Below, in pieces: positions 35,940 through 46,360 of a DNA stretch of 64,000 nt. Source of the stretch: Bacteroidales bacterium UBA5226 (lineage in GTDB: Bacteria > Bacteroidota > Bacteroidia > Bacteroidales > UBA932). Position 1 is the stretch's first letter. Every line of letters begins with the position of its first letter. The stretch is from assembly GCA_002409325.1 (NCBI GenBank), contig DHUU01000017.1:1-64000 (forward strand), in the 5' to 3' direction. Position numbers and translations under genes: made by a program. Under the pieces are notes generated by a model, which saw nothing but the letters and a program-made list of their open reading frames with translations, was not told where the DNA came from and did not search any database.

Positions 35940-37231
35940 AAATACTCACCACCCTCATTACACTGATCCTGGGCCTTGCCACTGTGCAGGCTCAGGATTC
36001 TTTTGAGAGCGCACTCAGACAACACGTAAGGGAACTGACTGCCAATAAGCTTATGGGAAGACAGGCCGGTTCAAAAGGAGAATTGGAAGCAGCTGCCTAT
36101 ATTTCCCGCCAATTTTCTGAAAAAGGCCTTGAGTTGCTGTATCCGCAGGGATATCAGGATTTTTCCTTTATAGACGAGGCTACCTCGGACACACTTTATT
36201 CGCGTAATGTGGTAGCTGTAATTCCCGGATACGACCCGCTTCTGAGAGAAGAATACATAGTCATAGGGGCCCACTACGATAACCTGGGAACACACACCAT
36301 ACGGGTGAACGGAAAAGATTCCCTGTGCATTTATCCCGGAGCCGATGCCAATGCCTCCGGCGCATCGGCGCTGCTTGAACTTGCGTCGGTTGCGCGAAGC
36401 CAGCATTTCATGTACAAAAGAAGCCTTTTGTTTGTAGCTTTTGGGGCCGGTCAAAAGGGAGCAATGGGATCCTGGTATTTTGTGAATAGGGCATTTCCTG
36501 CCTCTTCCGTGAAAATGATGATCAACCTGGACCGGGTAGGAGGCGCTTCCCTGGAGAATGTTCCCGCAGTTTATTGCGGACAACCTCACTATGAAATGGA
36601 ACATCTTCTTACCCGTCTGACTTACAATTCATTTATGCCAAAAGTTCAGGTTTATGGAACAGATTATTTTCTGTCAGATCACCAGGCTTTTTCAGAACAA
36701 GGAATCCCGGTCTGTCTTTTCACAACGGGCTTGCATCCACACCACCAGACGTTGCGCGATACCCCCGACAAACTAGACTATGAAAGGATGGAGTCTTTTT
36801 GCCAGTATATCTCGTTGTTTATTATGGAAGCGGCCAACGACCCGGGAGAACTGTTCCGAAAAGAGACAACACCTATGCGCGCAGCCGGAGATGAAGCAGT
36901 TTATGCTTATTCTGAACTGGATGTTCCTCCCAAGTTTATGAACGGGGATATTCAGTCTTTTGTAGACAGGTGGTTATACAAATACCGCCGGTATCCGCAG
37001 GAAGCCGTACGCCAGGGTATCAGTGGCCGTGTTATGGTTGCTTTTGTGGTAGAGAAAAACGGGGAAGTATCACAAATTGAAGTGACGCGTACGGTACATC
37101 CATTGCTGGACCAGGAAGCGGTTCGTGTCATTGCTGCATCACCAAAATGGAAACCTGGTGAAAAGAATGGGGAGAAAGTACGTGTTAAGATCTCAATACC
37201 TGTTTACTTTGAATTGGCTCCCACCCGCTGA
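35936..37231 (+). CDS. M28 peptidase-like domain fused to TonB_C domain
   Basis: 431 residues. Signal peptide 1 to ~20 (VQAQ). Residues ~25-290 have the M28 fold: IGAHYDNLG (His ligand), [17 protein letters not shown] (bridging Asp), INLDRVGG and [11 protein letters not shown] (late His). The catalytic/ligand pair Glu-Glu expected in AFGAEEKGLLGS reads [12 protein letters not shown], so both acids are missing and proteolysis is unlikely. Residues ~335-431 are a TonB C-terminal-type domain ([34 protein letters not shown]). I do not know this fusion. Convergent and abutting yitT. Confidence 0.82.
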   Translation: MKILTTLITLILGLATVQAQDSFESALRQHVRELTANKLMGRQAGSKGELEAAAYISRQFSEKGLELLYPQGYQDFSFIDEATSDTLYSRNVVAVIPGYDPLLREEYIVIGAHYDNLGTHTIRVNGKDSLCIYPGADANASGASALLELASVARSQHFMYKRSLLFVAFGAGQKGAMGSWYFVNRAFPASSVKMMINLDRVGGASLENVPAVYCGQPHYEMEHLLTRLTYNSFMPKVQVYGTDYFLSDHQAFSEQGIPVCLFTTGLHPHHQTLRDTPDKLDYERMESFCQYISLFIMEAANDPGELFRKETTPMRAAGDEAVYAYSELDVPPKFMNGDIQSFVDRWLYKYRRYPQEAVRQGISGRVMVAFVVEKNGEVSQIEVTRTVHPLLDQEAVRVIAASPKWKPGEKNGEKVRVKISIPVYFELAPTR

Positions 37232-38137
37232 TCATGTTTTAAGCACCTCAAAGCCTGCACCATAAACACCCGATACACTGGCCATGGAGATAAAGGCATC
37301 CCTGTCTATTTCCTTTATGATTTTGGCAATTGCATTGGATTCGGTCCTTCGGACAATTACCAGCAGCACTTTTTGTTCAGACTTGGTATACCACCCCTGT
37401 GAGCTGATAACAGTTACCCCCCTTTGGAGTTCTTTTGATATTCTGTCTGCAATTTCTTGGTGACGGGAAGAAAATATGAAATACTGAACAGAACGTTTAG
37501 CCCCCGATAAGATGGTGTCTACCGTATAACCAGCAAGTCCTATGATCAGGTAGCCATAAAGCACTGCGGCAAGTTTCAGTCCTATGGTGGGTTCGTCCGA
37601 AATGAAGAATAATGAACCAATGATCACTAGATCACAGGACATCATGATCCGGCCCGGCGAAATGTTCCTGTATTTCCCGATGATCTGGGCGAGGATATCG
37701 GTACCCCCGGTACTGCCTCCCTGTGCAATGACTGTACCTACTCCAACTCCGGACATAACAGCCCCAAGCAGGGAAGAAACGAGTTTCCCGTTATCCAGGG
37801 CCATTGCCTGGATAAGGTCAGCAGGGATGATCCGGGGCATAAACTGAAAAGCAATCCCTGCCAAAACCACACCGTAGATGGTTTTTATTCCGAATTTCCA
37901 GCCGATGGTCTTCAGCCCAATAATGATCAACACGGCATTTATGGCCAGATAGGAGACACTGATTGGCAGTCCGGTGGTATAGAAGATTAGTGTTGCAATC
38001 CCTGTAACACCACCACCCACCAGTTGGTTGGGTATAAGAAAAGTCGTCCAGGATGCCACATAGACAAGCAGTCCGATCGTAATAAGCAGGTATTCCTTAA
38101 TGGCAGTAACCGTATGGAACGGCATTTTTGTTCTCAT
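37232..38137 (-). CDS. YitT family membrane protein
   Basis: 301 residues. Five or six TM segments in the first ~200 ([50 protein letters not shown]) and a DUF2179 domain at ~220-300 ([50 protein letters not shown]). The function of these DUF161/DUF2179 proteins is not established. Start overlaps the leuS stop as ATGA, so they are probably coupled. Confidence 0.92.
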   Translation of the reverse strand: MRTKMPFHTVTAIKEYLLITIGLLVYVASWTTFLIPNQLVGGGVTGIATLIFYTTGLPISVSYLAINAVLIIIGLKTIGWKFGIKTIYGVVLAGIAFQFMPRIIPADLIQAMALDNGKLVSSLLGAVMSGVGVGTVIAQGGSTGGTDILAQIIGKYRNISPGRIMMSCDLVIIGSLFFISDEPTIGLKLAAVLYGYLIIGLAGYTVDTILSGAKRSVQYFIFSSRHQEIADRISKELQRGVTVISSQGWYTKSEQKVLLVIVRRTESNAIAKIIKEIDRDAFISMASVSGVYGAGFEVLKT

Positions 38138-40899
38138 ATCACCACATTAATAATTTTTTCAGGGACCACGATTATTTTCCGGATTTTTTGACCACTGCTG
38201 TATTTTGTGGTCCTTTCATCTTCCCTCACCAGCCGTTCAATTTCCTCTCTTGCCAGGCCAAGGTCGAGGTTTTTTTTAAACCGAAGCTTGCCGTTGAATG
38301 ATACCGGATATTCAAAAGTCTGCTCTTTTATAAACTCCGGATTGAACACAGGGAAGGCAGCATTGGCCACAGAGGGTTCGTTCCCCAGCAGGAACCATAA
38401 TTCTTCGGCAATATGCGGAGCGTAGGGAGACATCAAAATTACGAGCGGCTCCAGGATCATACGTTTATGACAGTCCAGATCGGTCAGTTGGTTCACGCTG
38501 ATCATAAACGCACTGATAGTAGTATTGAAGGAAAAGTTTTCAATGTCTTCTTCCACTTTACGGATGAGGTTGTGCAGTATCTTAAGCTCTTTTTCTTCGG
38601 GTGCCTGATTGAATGCTGTCGGGTTTCCGTCTTTGTCAAAGAACAGCTTCCAGAATTTTTTCAAGAACCGGTGTACTCCGTCTATCCCATTGGTGTCCCA
38701 GGGTTTGGATTGTTCCAGGGGCCCCAGGAACATTTCGTACATGCGCAGGGTATCTGCCCCGTACCGCTGACAGATGGCATCGGGATTGACCACGTTGAAC
38801 ATGGATTTGCTCATTTTTTCAACGGCCCATCCGCAGATATATTCCCCGTTTTCCAAAATGAACTGAGCGTTCTTGTATTCGGGATTCCACTGTCTGAAAG
38901 CTTCCAGGTCAAGGCGGTCATTCTCCACCAGGCTAACGTCTACGTGCAGCTCGGTAATCTGGTAATTGTCCTTAAGATTGAATGACACAAACGTATTTGT
39001 GTTTTTAATACGGTAAACGAAACTGGAACGTCCCTGGATCATGCCCTGGTTGACCAGTTTGCGGAAAGGTTCCTCTTTGCACACAATCCCAAGATCAAAT
39101 AAGAATTTGTTCCAGAACCTGGAATAGATCAAGTGACCGGTTGCGTGCTCGGTGCCTCCGATGTACAGGTCGACATCCTGCCAGTAGTTGTTGGCAGGTG
39201 CAGAAACAAGCTGTTCTGAATTTTTCGGGTCCATATACCGTAAATAATAGGCAGAACTGCCCGCAAAGCCGGGCATGGTGCTTGTTTCTAACGGATATCC
39301 CCCATACGTCCAGTTTTTGGCGTTTGCCAGGGGTGGCTCGCCCGAGGCGGAAGGGTGATAAGAATCCAGCTGGGGTAGTTCAAGGGGTAATTGCGATTCG
39401 GCAAGAGGGGTAGCCAAACCGTCCCTGTAATATATTGGAAAAGGTTCTCCCCAGTAGCGTTGCCGGGAAAAAATAGCGTCACGCAAACGGTAATTCACTG
39501 TACGGGTGCCCAATTTTCTTCTTTCAACTTCTGCTATGGCTGCAGGGATTGCCTGTTGTACGGTCATCCCGTTTAAGAAACCGGAATTGCACATAATACC
39601 TTCTTTGGCATCAAAACTTTCTTTGCTCACATCGCAGCCTTCTATTAAGGGAATGACAGGCAGGTTGAAATGCCTGGCAAAGATGTAATCGCGGCTATCG
39701 TGAGCCGGTACCGCCATAATTGCTCCTGTGCCGTAACCAGCCATTACATATTCACTGATCCATACGGGGATTTCCTTTCCTGTAAAAGGATTTGTTGCAT
39801 AGGAACCGCTGAAAACCCCGGATATATTGTGTGTCTGGCTCATCCTCTCCCGTTCAGTCTTGGTTTTGACATAGGCCAGGTAGTCTTCTACTTCTTTCTT
39901 TTGTCCAGGAGCAGTTAGCATATTGACCCATTCACTTTCGGGAGCAAGGACCATGAAAGTAACACCAAAAACAGTGTCTGCACGGGTTGTGAAGACAGTC
40001 ATGGAAAACGTTTCTGAGCCGTTCTTTACCAAAAACTCCATTTGGGCGCCTTCTGATTTTCCTATCCAGTTACGCTGCATCTCTTTCAGGGAATCGGACC
40101 ATGAAATGTCCTCCAGTCCCTTGAGCAGTCTTTCGGCGTAAGCAGATACACGCAATTGCCATTGTTTCATTTTTTTCTGCTCCACGGGAAAGCCACCACG
40201 TATGGAATATCCTTCTTTGACCTCGTCATTGGCCAGCACCGTACCCAGTCCCGCACACCAGTTCACTGTTGTTTCTCCAAGGTAAGCTATGCGGTAACAC
40301 ATCAGTATGTCTTCCTTCTCCTTTTCCGAATAGGCGTTCCACTCCTTAGCGCCAAACTCCTTTTTGCAATTGTGTGCGGCTTTTAAACCACTGTTGCCAT
40401 GGGTGTTGAACCGGGTAATAAGCTTATCTATGGGCTGGGCTTTTTCCAGGTCCAAGTTGTACCAATGGTGGAACATTTTCAGAAATGCCCATTGGGTCCA
40501 TTTATAATAGGATGGATCACAGGTACATATTTCCCTGTCCCAGTCATATGAAAAACCAAGCTTATCCAGTTGTTCACGGTACCGTTTGATGTTCTGTGAG
40601 GTTGTTATCTGGGGAGGCTGTCCGGTCTGGATGGCGTACTGTTCTGCAGGCAGCCCGAATGCGTCGTAACCCATTGGGTGCAAAACATTGTATCCCTTGT
40701 GTCTTTTATAGCGGGTATAAATGTCACTGGCTATATAGCCCAGAGGGTGACCTACGTGCAGGCCTGCTCCGGATGGATAGGGGAACATGTCCAAAACATA
40801 AAATTTTGGGATTGAAGAATCTGCCTCAACTTTAAAGGTCTTGTGAGACAACCAGAACGATTGCCACTTCTGTTCAATTTCAGAAAAATTATACTCCAT
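38134..40899 (-). CDS. leuS: Leucyl-tRNA synthetase
   Basis: 921 residues from ATG 40899 ([12 protein letters not shown]). HIGH motif [12 protein letters not shown] (~50), CP1 editing domain ([33 protein letters not shown]), the Bacteroidetes-typical insertion, and KMSKS (EKMSKSMFN, ~700). The frame is open 105 nt further upstream, but that stretch includes the promoter. A -7 box lies 25 nt before the ATG. Confidence 0.97.
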   Translation of the reverse strand: MEYNFSEIEQKWQSFWLSHKTFKVEADSSIPKFYVLDMFPYPSGAGLHVGHPLGYIASDIYTRYKRHKGYNVLHPMGYDAFGLPAEQYAIQTGQPPQITTSQNIKRYREQLDKLGFSYDWDREICTCDPSYYKWTQWAFLKMFHHWYNLDLEKAQPIDKLITRFNTHGNSGLKAAHNCKKEFGAKEWNAYSEKEKEDILMCYRIAYLGETTVNWCAGLGTVLANDEVKEGYSIRGGFPVEQKKMKQWQLRVSAYAERLLKGLEDISWSDSLKEMQRNWIGKSEGAQMEFLVKNGSETFSMTVFTTRADTVFGVTFMVLAPESEWVNMLTAPGQKKEVEDYLAYVKTKTERERMSQTHNISGVFSGSYATNPFTGKEIPVWISEYVMAGYGTGAIMAVPAHDSRDYIFARHFNLPVIPLIEGCDVSKESFDAKEGIMCNSGFLNGMTVQQAIPAAIAEVERRKLGTRTVNYRLRDAIFSRQRYWGEPFPIYYRDGLATPLAESQLPLELPQLDSYHPSASGEPPLANAKNWTYGGYPLETSTMPGFAGSSAYYLRYMDPKNSEQLVSAPANNYWQDVDLYIGGTEHATGHLIYSRFWNKFLFDLGIVCKEEPFRKLVNQGMIQGRSSFVYRIKNTNTFVSFNLKDNYQITELHVDVSLVENDRLDLEAFRQWNPEYKNAQFILENGEYICGWAVEKMSKSMFNVVNPDAICQRYGADTLRMYEMFLGPLEQSKPWDTNGIDGVHRFLKKFWKLFFDKDGNPTAFNQAPEEKELKILHNLIRKVEEDIENFSFNTTISAFMISVNQLTDLDCHKRMILEPLVILMSPYAPHIAEELWFLLGNEPSVANAAFPVFNPEFIKEQTFEYPVSFNGKLRFKKNLDLGLAREEIERLVREDERTTKYSSGQKIRKIIVVPEKIINVVI

Positions 40900-40924
40900 C
40901 TTGATCCTGTGATTTGTAAAGGCA

Positions 40925-40932
40925 CAAAGGTA
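40925..40932 (-). promoter_or_regulatory. -7 box TACCTTTG for leuS
   Basis: Perfect TAnnTTTG on the minus strand, 25 nt before the leuS ATG. Confidence 0.6.
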
Positions 40933-41128
40933 ATAAAAACCTTTTTTAGGCGGAAGACAGTGACAAAGGTGATGGGAAATAGTAAAACGTATATATTTTT
41001 TCAAGGATTATTTTTTAAAACATAATGTAATAATCTGATTATCAATGTTATAAACAAAGACAATTATTCAGGACAATTAATATTTCCAATCAAACGGTAC
41101 ATATCTTTTTCTTTTAACAATACATTCT

Positions 41129-41136
41129 TAAATTTG
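41129..41136 (+). promoter_or_regulatory. -7 box TAAATTTG for AraC-type gene
   Basis: Perfect TAnnTTTG, 38 nt before the ATG at 41175. Confidence 0.55.
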
Positions 41137-41174
41137 ATAAAACCTAAACAAGTATTGATCAATCTATTGTAATA

Positions 41175-42299
41175 ATGTTGACGTTTCTTTTAAATCAAAT
41201 GGCCACTATTGTTTATTTTGTGGCGGCATCTCTTTTATTGGCTAAGGTCAAGGTAAAATCTGTCCTTCATTTTTCACCTTCTATTCCTTTCAGGTGTCTG
41301 ATTAATTCTTATCTGGCTTTGGGTACGATCTATTTTCTAAGGGCAATCTTCATTTATAGAGGGTACGGAATTCTGAATAATTTTCTTAAAGAAGATTATT
41401 ACCTGCGGGTCACACTTACAATTCTTCCGCTTTACTGTATTGCATTTTCATCAATTGCCTCCAATGATGTCAGAAAAATGTTACTCAAAAGAAGCCTGTT
41501 GTTTCTGACTCTGTTTTTTATTTTGCACATTTTAATAGCAGGGCTTTTACAGCAAGAGATTACCCCGGGCCTTGTCATAGCCATTTATTTTCATGACCTT
41601 TGCCTTGTCTGCGTTGTCTCGGGCATCATGCTTTTCTTTGTGTTGAATAAAATATTAAAGCACCAAAGTGAGGTACGGACAAAAGAGATCAATGCTTTCA
41701 GGACACTAATGGGCTTCCTTCCGGCCATGTCTCTGTTTACATACGTGTTGGTGCAGGCAGGGATAACCTGGCTTGCCGATATCTTCTTTGCTGTATTGAT
41801 TCCTATACATTATTTTTTCATTATGGCCATCATAATGAAAGACACAACCCTTGTTTATGGAGGCAGGTGGGTAGAAGAAACCCAGATCCCCGACAGCACG
41901 GCCTGGCTTGATTTGCAGGGGGAACGTACCAAGGAGAATAATTATCGGATGGATATATATCACAGGATCAAAAAATACCTGGAGAAAGAACAGGCATACA
42001 GATCACCTACGCTTACAAGAGATGAACTGGCGGCAAATATCGGTACAAATATCACATATGTATCAAGATCCCTGAACGAGTACGCGGGAATGAATTTCAA
42101 ACAATTTATTAATGCCTACAGGGTAAAACATGCCCAGGATTTTTTCCGGCAGCACCCCGGGTCCCGCCTTATAGAATTATGCAATGAATCTGGATTCCGG
42201 TCACTTACAGCCTTAAATCTGGCGTTCCGTGCCAATGTTGGAATGACTCCGGGAGAATGGTGCAGGATGGAACTACAAAAAATAAATAATGAAAAATAA
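41175..42299 (+). CDS. AraC-type regulator with membrane-embedded N-terminus
   Basis: 374 residues. Six or seven TM segments over the first ~225 residues, then a linker and an AraC HTH domain at ~270-365 (DELAANIGTNITYVSRSLNEYAG; ELCNESGFRSLTALNLAFR; GMTPGEWCR). Same architecture as the gene at 129-1211 but different in sequence. Base composition is more AT-rich than the neighbours. Two bp before a second, TM-less AraC protein. Confidence 0.87.
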   Translation: MLTFLLNQMATIVYFVAASLLLAKVKVKSVLHFSPSIPFRCLINSYLALGTIYFLRAIFIYRGYGILNNFLKEDYYLRVTLTILPLYCIAFSSIASNDVRKMLLKRSLLFLTLFFILHILIAGLLQQEITPGLVIAIYFHDLCLVCVVSGIMLFFVLNKILKHQSEVRTKEINAFRTLMGFLPAMSLFTYVLVQAGITWLADIFFAVLIPIHYFFIMAIIMKDTTLVYGGRWVEETQIPDSTAWLDLQGERTKENNYRMDIYHRIKKYLEKEQAYRSPTLTRDELAANIGTNITYVSRSLNEYAGMNFKQFINAYRVKHAQDFFRQHPGSRLIELCNESGFRSLTALNLAFRANVGMTPGEWCRMELQKINNEK

Positions 42300-42301
42300 T
42301 C

Positions 42302-42754
42302 ATGAAGAACAATAACATTTTTTTAAGAAGGATTACCAGGTACACACAGGGATGGCTATTGACAGATCCTGTCTTATTCACAAAAAAAGATGCGGCATAT
42401 CCGGAAGACCCGGAAGACATTATTCTGAACATGAATAGGATGATGGTCCAAAATGAATTTTATAAAAATCCCGGATTGACTATCGGGCGTTTATGCCGGG
42501 AAACGCACACCAACCGTTCCTATCTATCAAGATCAATTCACAGGATGTATGGAACCAATTTTTGCGAATGGGTAAATATTTTCAGGATAGATGCGGCCAA
42601 GCGCCTGATAGAAAAAGAGTCTGATAATAAAATTGATCTGGAGGACCTGTCCATTGTATGCGGTTTCAATTCAGTACGTTCTTTCTGCAGGGTCTTCAAA
42701 GCAAGTGAATCGTGCACACCCCGTCAATACTTTAAAAAAAAACGCAGGGTGTGA
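42302..42754 (+). CDS. Short AraC-type DNA-binding protein
   Basis: 150 residues and essentially only the AraC double HTH: GRLCRETHTNRSYLSRSIHRMYG (~62) and LEDLSIVCGFNSVRSFCRVFK (~112), ending TPRQYFKKK. No sensor domain. It starts 2 bp after the membrane-bound regulator and resembles that protein's own C-terminus, suggesting a duplicated DNA-binding half expressed with it. Convergent with trkA, 3 bp apart. Confidence 0.83.
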   Translation: MKNNNIFLRRITRYTQGWLLTDPVLFTKKDAAYPEDPEDIILNMNRMMVQNEFYKNPGLTIGRLCRETHTNRSYLSRSIHRMYGTNFCEWVNIFRIDAAKRLIEKESDNKIDLEDLSIVCGFNSVRSFCRVFKASESCTPRQYFKKKRRV

Positions 42755-42757
42755 TTT

Positions 42758-44110
42758 CTAAATGAAAAACTTATGAATTGTCTGCAGTGCAGAAGGAAGT
42801 GAAAAAACAACCACCCTGTCGTAAGGTTTGATCTCGGTATCTTCCTTGACTATAAGGCTGGTGTTTCCCCTGGTAACACCGCCTATGATGGCATCACGCG
42901 GAAATTCCAGATCCCGGACTTTTTTCTGGGTGACCAGGCTTCTTGGTTTGGCTATGAACTCCATAACTTCTGCATCGGATCCATTCAGACATTTCATAGA
43001 GGGGACATCGCCGGTCATGGTAAAGCGGAATATCCTGCTTGCAGTGATGAGTTTTTTATTGATTGTGGCGTCCACTCCCACGCTTTCGGCCAGCTTGATA
43101 TAATCAAGATTTTCAACCTGTGCTATGGTTTTTTTCACGCCTGCCCTTTTGGCAGCCATACAGGAGAGAATGTTGGCTTCAGCACTGGGAGTTACCGCTA
43201 CAAAGGCATCCATCTGCGATAGGTCCTCTTCCAGCAGGAGGTCCGTGTTACGGGCATCGCCGTTAATAATCAGGGAACGAGGAAGGGAAACGACCAATTC
43301 CCGGCAGCGGTTGCTGTCAATTTCAACTACCCGAACTTTTTCAATCCGGGATTCCATGTTGTGTGCAACCATTTCCCCAACCCTGCCGCCTCCCATGATC
43401 ATCAGGTTCTTTACAATCATATTTTCCCTACCGCTCAGAATCATGGCGGCGTGAGCCGCTTCTCTTTTGGTTATGACAAAAACCAGGTCATGCAACTGGA
43501 AAACTGTGTCTTTACGGGGAATAATGGTGTTTCCTTCGCGGGCGATAGCTACCGCCCGGAAGGGAATATCCCCTCCATTCTCTTCTGCTACCTGTATCAG
43601 GCTCTTGTTTACGATCAATGAACTTTCCAGAAGCTTAAGCACGATAAGCTGGAGCCTTCCTCCCGAAAAATCCATGAATTCAGATGTGCCTGATTGTTTC
43701 AGAAGGTCAATGATCTCGTGTGCTGCTATTCTTTCCGGGTAAAACAGAAGGTCAATACCCAATTCAGTGAATATGACCCTATTCTCGTTTTTAAGATACT
43801 CTTTATTGTTGATGCGGGCCGTGACGCGTTTTGCTCCCAGTTGTTTGGCAAGCAGCGCCGACACTACATTCACATCCTGTTCTTCGGCAGGGCTAACCGC
43901 TATGAATAAATCGCAGCGGCTTACTCCTGCTTTTTCAAGAGTGGATATGGATGTGGCTATTCCAGGTACGGGAACGACATCTGAAGTCTCTGCTATTTGA
44001 TGCAGACGGGCTTCATTTTGATCGATAATTGTGATTTGGTGGTTTTCATCGGACAACATCTTTGCCAGATGAAAACCAACCTCTCCCGCACCGGCAATAA
44101 TTATATTCAT
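42758..44110 (-). CDS. trkA: Trk potassium uptake regulator TrkA
   Basis: 450 residues: two RCK (NAD-binding plus TrkA-C) repeats. First nucleotide site IIIAGAGEVGFHLAKML (~3), second LMIMGGGRVGEMVAHNM (~230); TrkA-C regions at ~145-225 and ~365-450. Gates a TrkH-type K+ channel; trkH is not next to it here. It begins 9 bp after the DUF2795 gene. Confidence 0.94.
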   Translation of the reverse strand: MNIIIAGAGEVGFHLAKMLSDENHQITIIDQNEARLHQIAETSDVVPVPGIATSISTLEKAGVSRCDLFIAVSPAEEQDVNVVSALLAKQLGAKRVTARINNKEYLKNENRVIFTELGIDLLFYPERIAAHEIIDLLKQSGTSEFMDFSGGRLQLIVLKLLESSLIVNKSLIQVAEENGGDIPFRAVAIAREGNTIIPRKDTVFQLHDLVFVITKREAAHAAMILSGRENMIVKNLMIMGGGRVGEMVAHNMESRIEKVRVVEIDSNRCRELVVSLPRSLIINGDARNTDLLLEEDLSQMDAFVAVTPSAEANILSCMAAKRAGVKKTIAQVENLDYIKLAESVGVDATINKKLITASRIFRFTMTGDVPSMKCLNGSDAEVMEFIAKPRSLVTQKKVRDLEFPRDAIIGGVTRGNTSLIVKEDTEIKPYDRVVVFSLPSALQTIHKFFI

Positions 44111-44119
44111 TCAAGGATC

Positions 44120-44341
44120 TTAATATTCGTCTTCGTTGAAAAAAAAATCTTCCTTGCTGGGATAATCAGGCCAGATGTCTTCAATGCTGTCGTATATTTC
44201 CCCATCATCCTCAAGATCTGACAGGTTTTCAATAACCTCCAGCGGAGCGCCCGAGCGTGTGGCATAATCAATAAGCTCCTCCTTGGTCGCGGGCCAGGGA
44301 GCGTCTTCCAGTTTTGATGCCAATTCAAGTGTCCAGTACAT
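44120..44341 (-). CDS. DUF2795 small protein
   Basis: 73 residues. MYWTLELASKLEDAPWPATK, DYATRSGAPLEVIENL and an acidic end (FFFNEDEY) match the DUF2795 family of small Bacteroidetes proteins. Start at 44341 preferred over an upstream one because a -7 box (44369-44376) lies in between. Function unknown; sits between a cobalamin adenosyltransferase and trkA. Confidence 0.82.
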   Translation of the reverse strand: MYWTLELASKLEDAPWPATKEELIDYATRSGAPLEVIENLSDLEDDGEIYDSIEDIWPDYPSKEDFFFNEDEY

Positions 44342-44368
44342 TGATGCAACGTGTTTAAAAAATGTGAC

Positions 44369-44376
44369 CAAAGTTA
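44369..44376 (-). promoter_or_regulatory. -7 box TAACTTTG for DUF2795-trkA
   Basis: Perfect TAnnTTTG, overlapping the last codon of the upstream gene, 27 nt before the ATG at 44341. Confidence 0.5.
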
Positions 44377-44925
44377 TACAAAATTGTCTTCCACACAACC
44401 TGTAGTAACGGTGATGAACCGGGCAAGAATAAAAAGGTAGTCTGAAAGACGGTTAATGTATAATAAAATATCTGCGCCGGCAATATCCGTGCCAAGAGCT
44501 ACTATATGACGTTCTGCTTCACGGCAGATAGTACGGGCAATATGAATCTTTGATGAAATATCTGGTTTATAAGGAAGTATGAAAGATTTTATGGGCGGCA
44601 ACTGATCTTGCAACCTGTTCGTTGATTTTTCCAGGGCCGCGGCTGCTGTCACGAAATCATAGAGGATGTCTAAGGAGGGGTCGTTTGAAGCCAGCCTTCT
44701 GGCCAGGTGCATAAGATCCGTCTGGATGGTGCGCAGGAATGAATTGATTTCATGTAATCTCTGGTCCGGGGAAAATTCGGGATGAGACCGGATAAGTCCC
44801 AGCCAGGATATGAGCTCATCTACTTTTCCATAGGCTGCAACGCGTGGATGAGCCTTTGATATTCTGCTCCCGTCCTGTAGGGAGGTAGAACCGCTGTCCC
44901 CTGTACCGGTGTAGATCTTACTCAT
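44374..44925 (-). CDS. Cob(I)alamin adenosyltransferase, PduO type
   Basis: 183 residues. N-terminal ATP loop [14 protein letters not shown], then [13 protein letters not shown] (~38), and the C-terminal [12 protein letters not shown] (~135) with [14 protein letters not shown]. Makes adenosylcobalamin from cob(I)alamin and ATP. Overlaps the ABC ATPase gene by 4 bp (ATGA). No other cobalamin gene is in the window, which suggests corrinoid salvage (inference). Confidence 0.93.
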   Translation of the reverse strand: MSKIYTGTGDSGSTSLQDGSRISKAHPRVAAYGKVDELISWLGLIRSHPEFSPDQRLHEINSFLRTIQTDLMHLARRLASNDPSLDILYDFVTAAAALEKSTNRLQDQLPPIKSFILPYKPDISSKIHIARTICREAERHIVALGTDIAGADILLYINRLSDYLFILARFITVTTGCVEDNFV

Positions 44926-45635
44926 GAATTGTTAAACACAGGATTGCCGTTTAGCTGGTCGCTTTCTACGAGGCCGTCCCTCAGGCGGACAACCCGTCTT
45001 GCATAGCGGGCAATGTCCTCCTCATGGGTTACGATAATGATGGTGTTTCCCTTTGAATATATTTGTTCAAAAAGTTCCATTATATCCAGCGATGTTTTCG
45101 TATCAAGGTTTCCTGTCGGTTCATCGGCCAGTATTATAGATGGGTTGTTGACCATGGCACGGGCAAGGGCTACCCTTTGTTTTTGTCCCCCAGACAATTC
45201 GTTTGGTTTATGATCCATCCTATCCTCAAGGTCAACGTTTGTCAGGGCTCTTTTAGCCTCGCGTTCCCTGTCCGCACGCGGTAATCCTGCATATATCAGT
45301 GGCAACGCCACATTATTCAGGGCATTGTATCTGGGCAACAGGTTGAATGACTGGAAAACGAATCCAATTTCCTTGTTTCTTACTTCCGCCAGCTGATCGT
45401 CCCGCATCTGACTTACATCTGTCCCGTTCAGAATATACGTTCCTTCTGTTGGCGTGTCAAGGCATCCAAGCAAATTCATTAAAGTGGATTTACCAGATCC
45501 CGACGGCCCCATGATAGCCACGTATTCATTCTTCCTGATTTCCAGATCAACACCGTTGAGTGCCCGCACTTGCTGGGTTCCCATCTGGTAAATTTTCTTA
45601 ATTCCCCTGATCTTTATTAGTACTTCTTTTTCCAT
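44922..45635 (-). CDS. ABC transporter ATPase, MacB/LolD type, without permease
   Basis: 237 residues. Walker [16 protein letters not shown] (~44), [17 protein letters not shown] (Q-loop, ~92), signature LSGGQKQR (~145), Walker [13 protein letters not shown] (~162), THEED H-loop (~200). Closest in layout to the MacB/LolD/FtsE group, which pairs with FtsX-like permeases; none lies beside it. First gene of the run toward the adenosyltransferase. Confidence 0.9.
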   Translation of the reverse strand: MEKEVLIKIRGIKKIYQMGTQQVRALNGVDLEIRKNEYVAIMGPSGSGKSTLMNLLGCLDTPTEGTYILNGTDVSQMRDDQLAEVRNKEIGFVFQSFNLLPRYNALNNVALPLIYAGLPRADREREAKRALTNVDLEDRMDHKPNELSGGQKQRVALARAMVNNPSIILADEPTGNLDTKTSLDIMELFEQIYSKGNTIIIVTHEEDIARYARRVVRLRDGLVESDQLNGNPVFNNS

Positions 45636-45738
45636 GATTGCGAATGTACAAAAAATATGATTAGTCTAAACATTGATTGTCCATTTGACTCCTGCATGTC
45701 CTGAAAGTTTAAGGTAAATAGCGGGATGTTTTTTTTTG

Positions 45739-45746
45739 TACTTTTG
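45739..45746 (+). promoter_or_regulatory. -7 box TACTTTTG for folE
   Basis: Perfect TAnnTTTG, 26 nt before the folE ATG. Confidence 0.5.
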
Positions 45747-45772
45747 TATTTTTAAATCATATCCGATAACCC

Positions 45773-46360
45773 ATGTCTTATACCAACAACGACCATTACA
45801 CTCCCGAAACGACAAGAAAACTGGAAGAACATTACCAAGAAGTACTGAAACTCCTGGGAGAGGATACAGAAAGAGAAGGCCTGGTCAGAACCCCGCTCAG
45901 GGTTGCACGGGCTATGCAGTATCTGACTAAAGGATACCAGGAAGATCCGGCTGCCATACTGAATTCTGCCAAATTCCGTGAAGAATACCAGCAAATGGTT
46001 CTTATTAAGGATATTGAGATGTATTCTCTATGTGAACACCACATGCTTCCCTTTTACGGAAAAGCTCATGTGGCGTACATTCCCAATGGCTTTATAACAG
46101 GGATCAGTAAAATTACCAGGGTAGTTGAAACATTTGCCCGCAGATTCCAGGTACAGGAACGCTTAACGGTTCAGATCCGCGACTGCATCCAGGAAACACT
46201 CAACCCCATGGGCGTTGCGGTTGTCATCGAGGCCGAGCATATGTGCATGCAGATACGGGGGGTTCAGAAACAACATTCAAAAATGGTCACTTCTGCCTTT
46301 ACCGGAACATTCCTCAAGGATATGCGGACCAGGGAAGAACTCATGCACCTGCTTCACTGA
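45773..46360 (+). CDS. folE: GTP cyclohydrolase I
   Basis: 195 residues, normal length. Zinc/active-site segments [19 protein letters not shown] (~83-101), [15 protein letters not shown] (~110) and [12 protein letters not shown] (~155). First step from GTP toward tetrahydrofolate (or queuosine). Its last 20 bp overlap the convergent cca gene. Confidence 0.97.
   Translation: MSYTNNDHYTPETTRKLEEHYQEVLKLLGEDTEREGLVRTPLRVARAMQYLTKGYQEDPAAILNSAKFREEYQQMVLIKDIEMYSLCEHHMLPFYGKAHVAYIPNGFITGISKITRVVETFARRFQVQERLTVQIRDCIQETLNPMGVAVVIEAEHMCMQIRGVQKQHSKMVTSAFTGTFLKDMRTREELMHLLH

Larger units (their letters stand above)
40900..41174. other. AT-rich divergent intergenic region
   Basis: The longest gap without a gene (275 bp). 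It holds the leuS -7 box on the minus strand and the AraC-type gene's -7 box (41129-41136) on the plus strand. The middle (~40985-41120) is strongly AT-rich and could hold regulator sites, but I found no clear repeat, hairpin or ORF. Confidence 0.6.
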
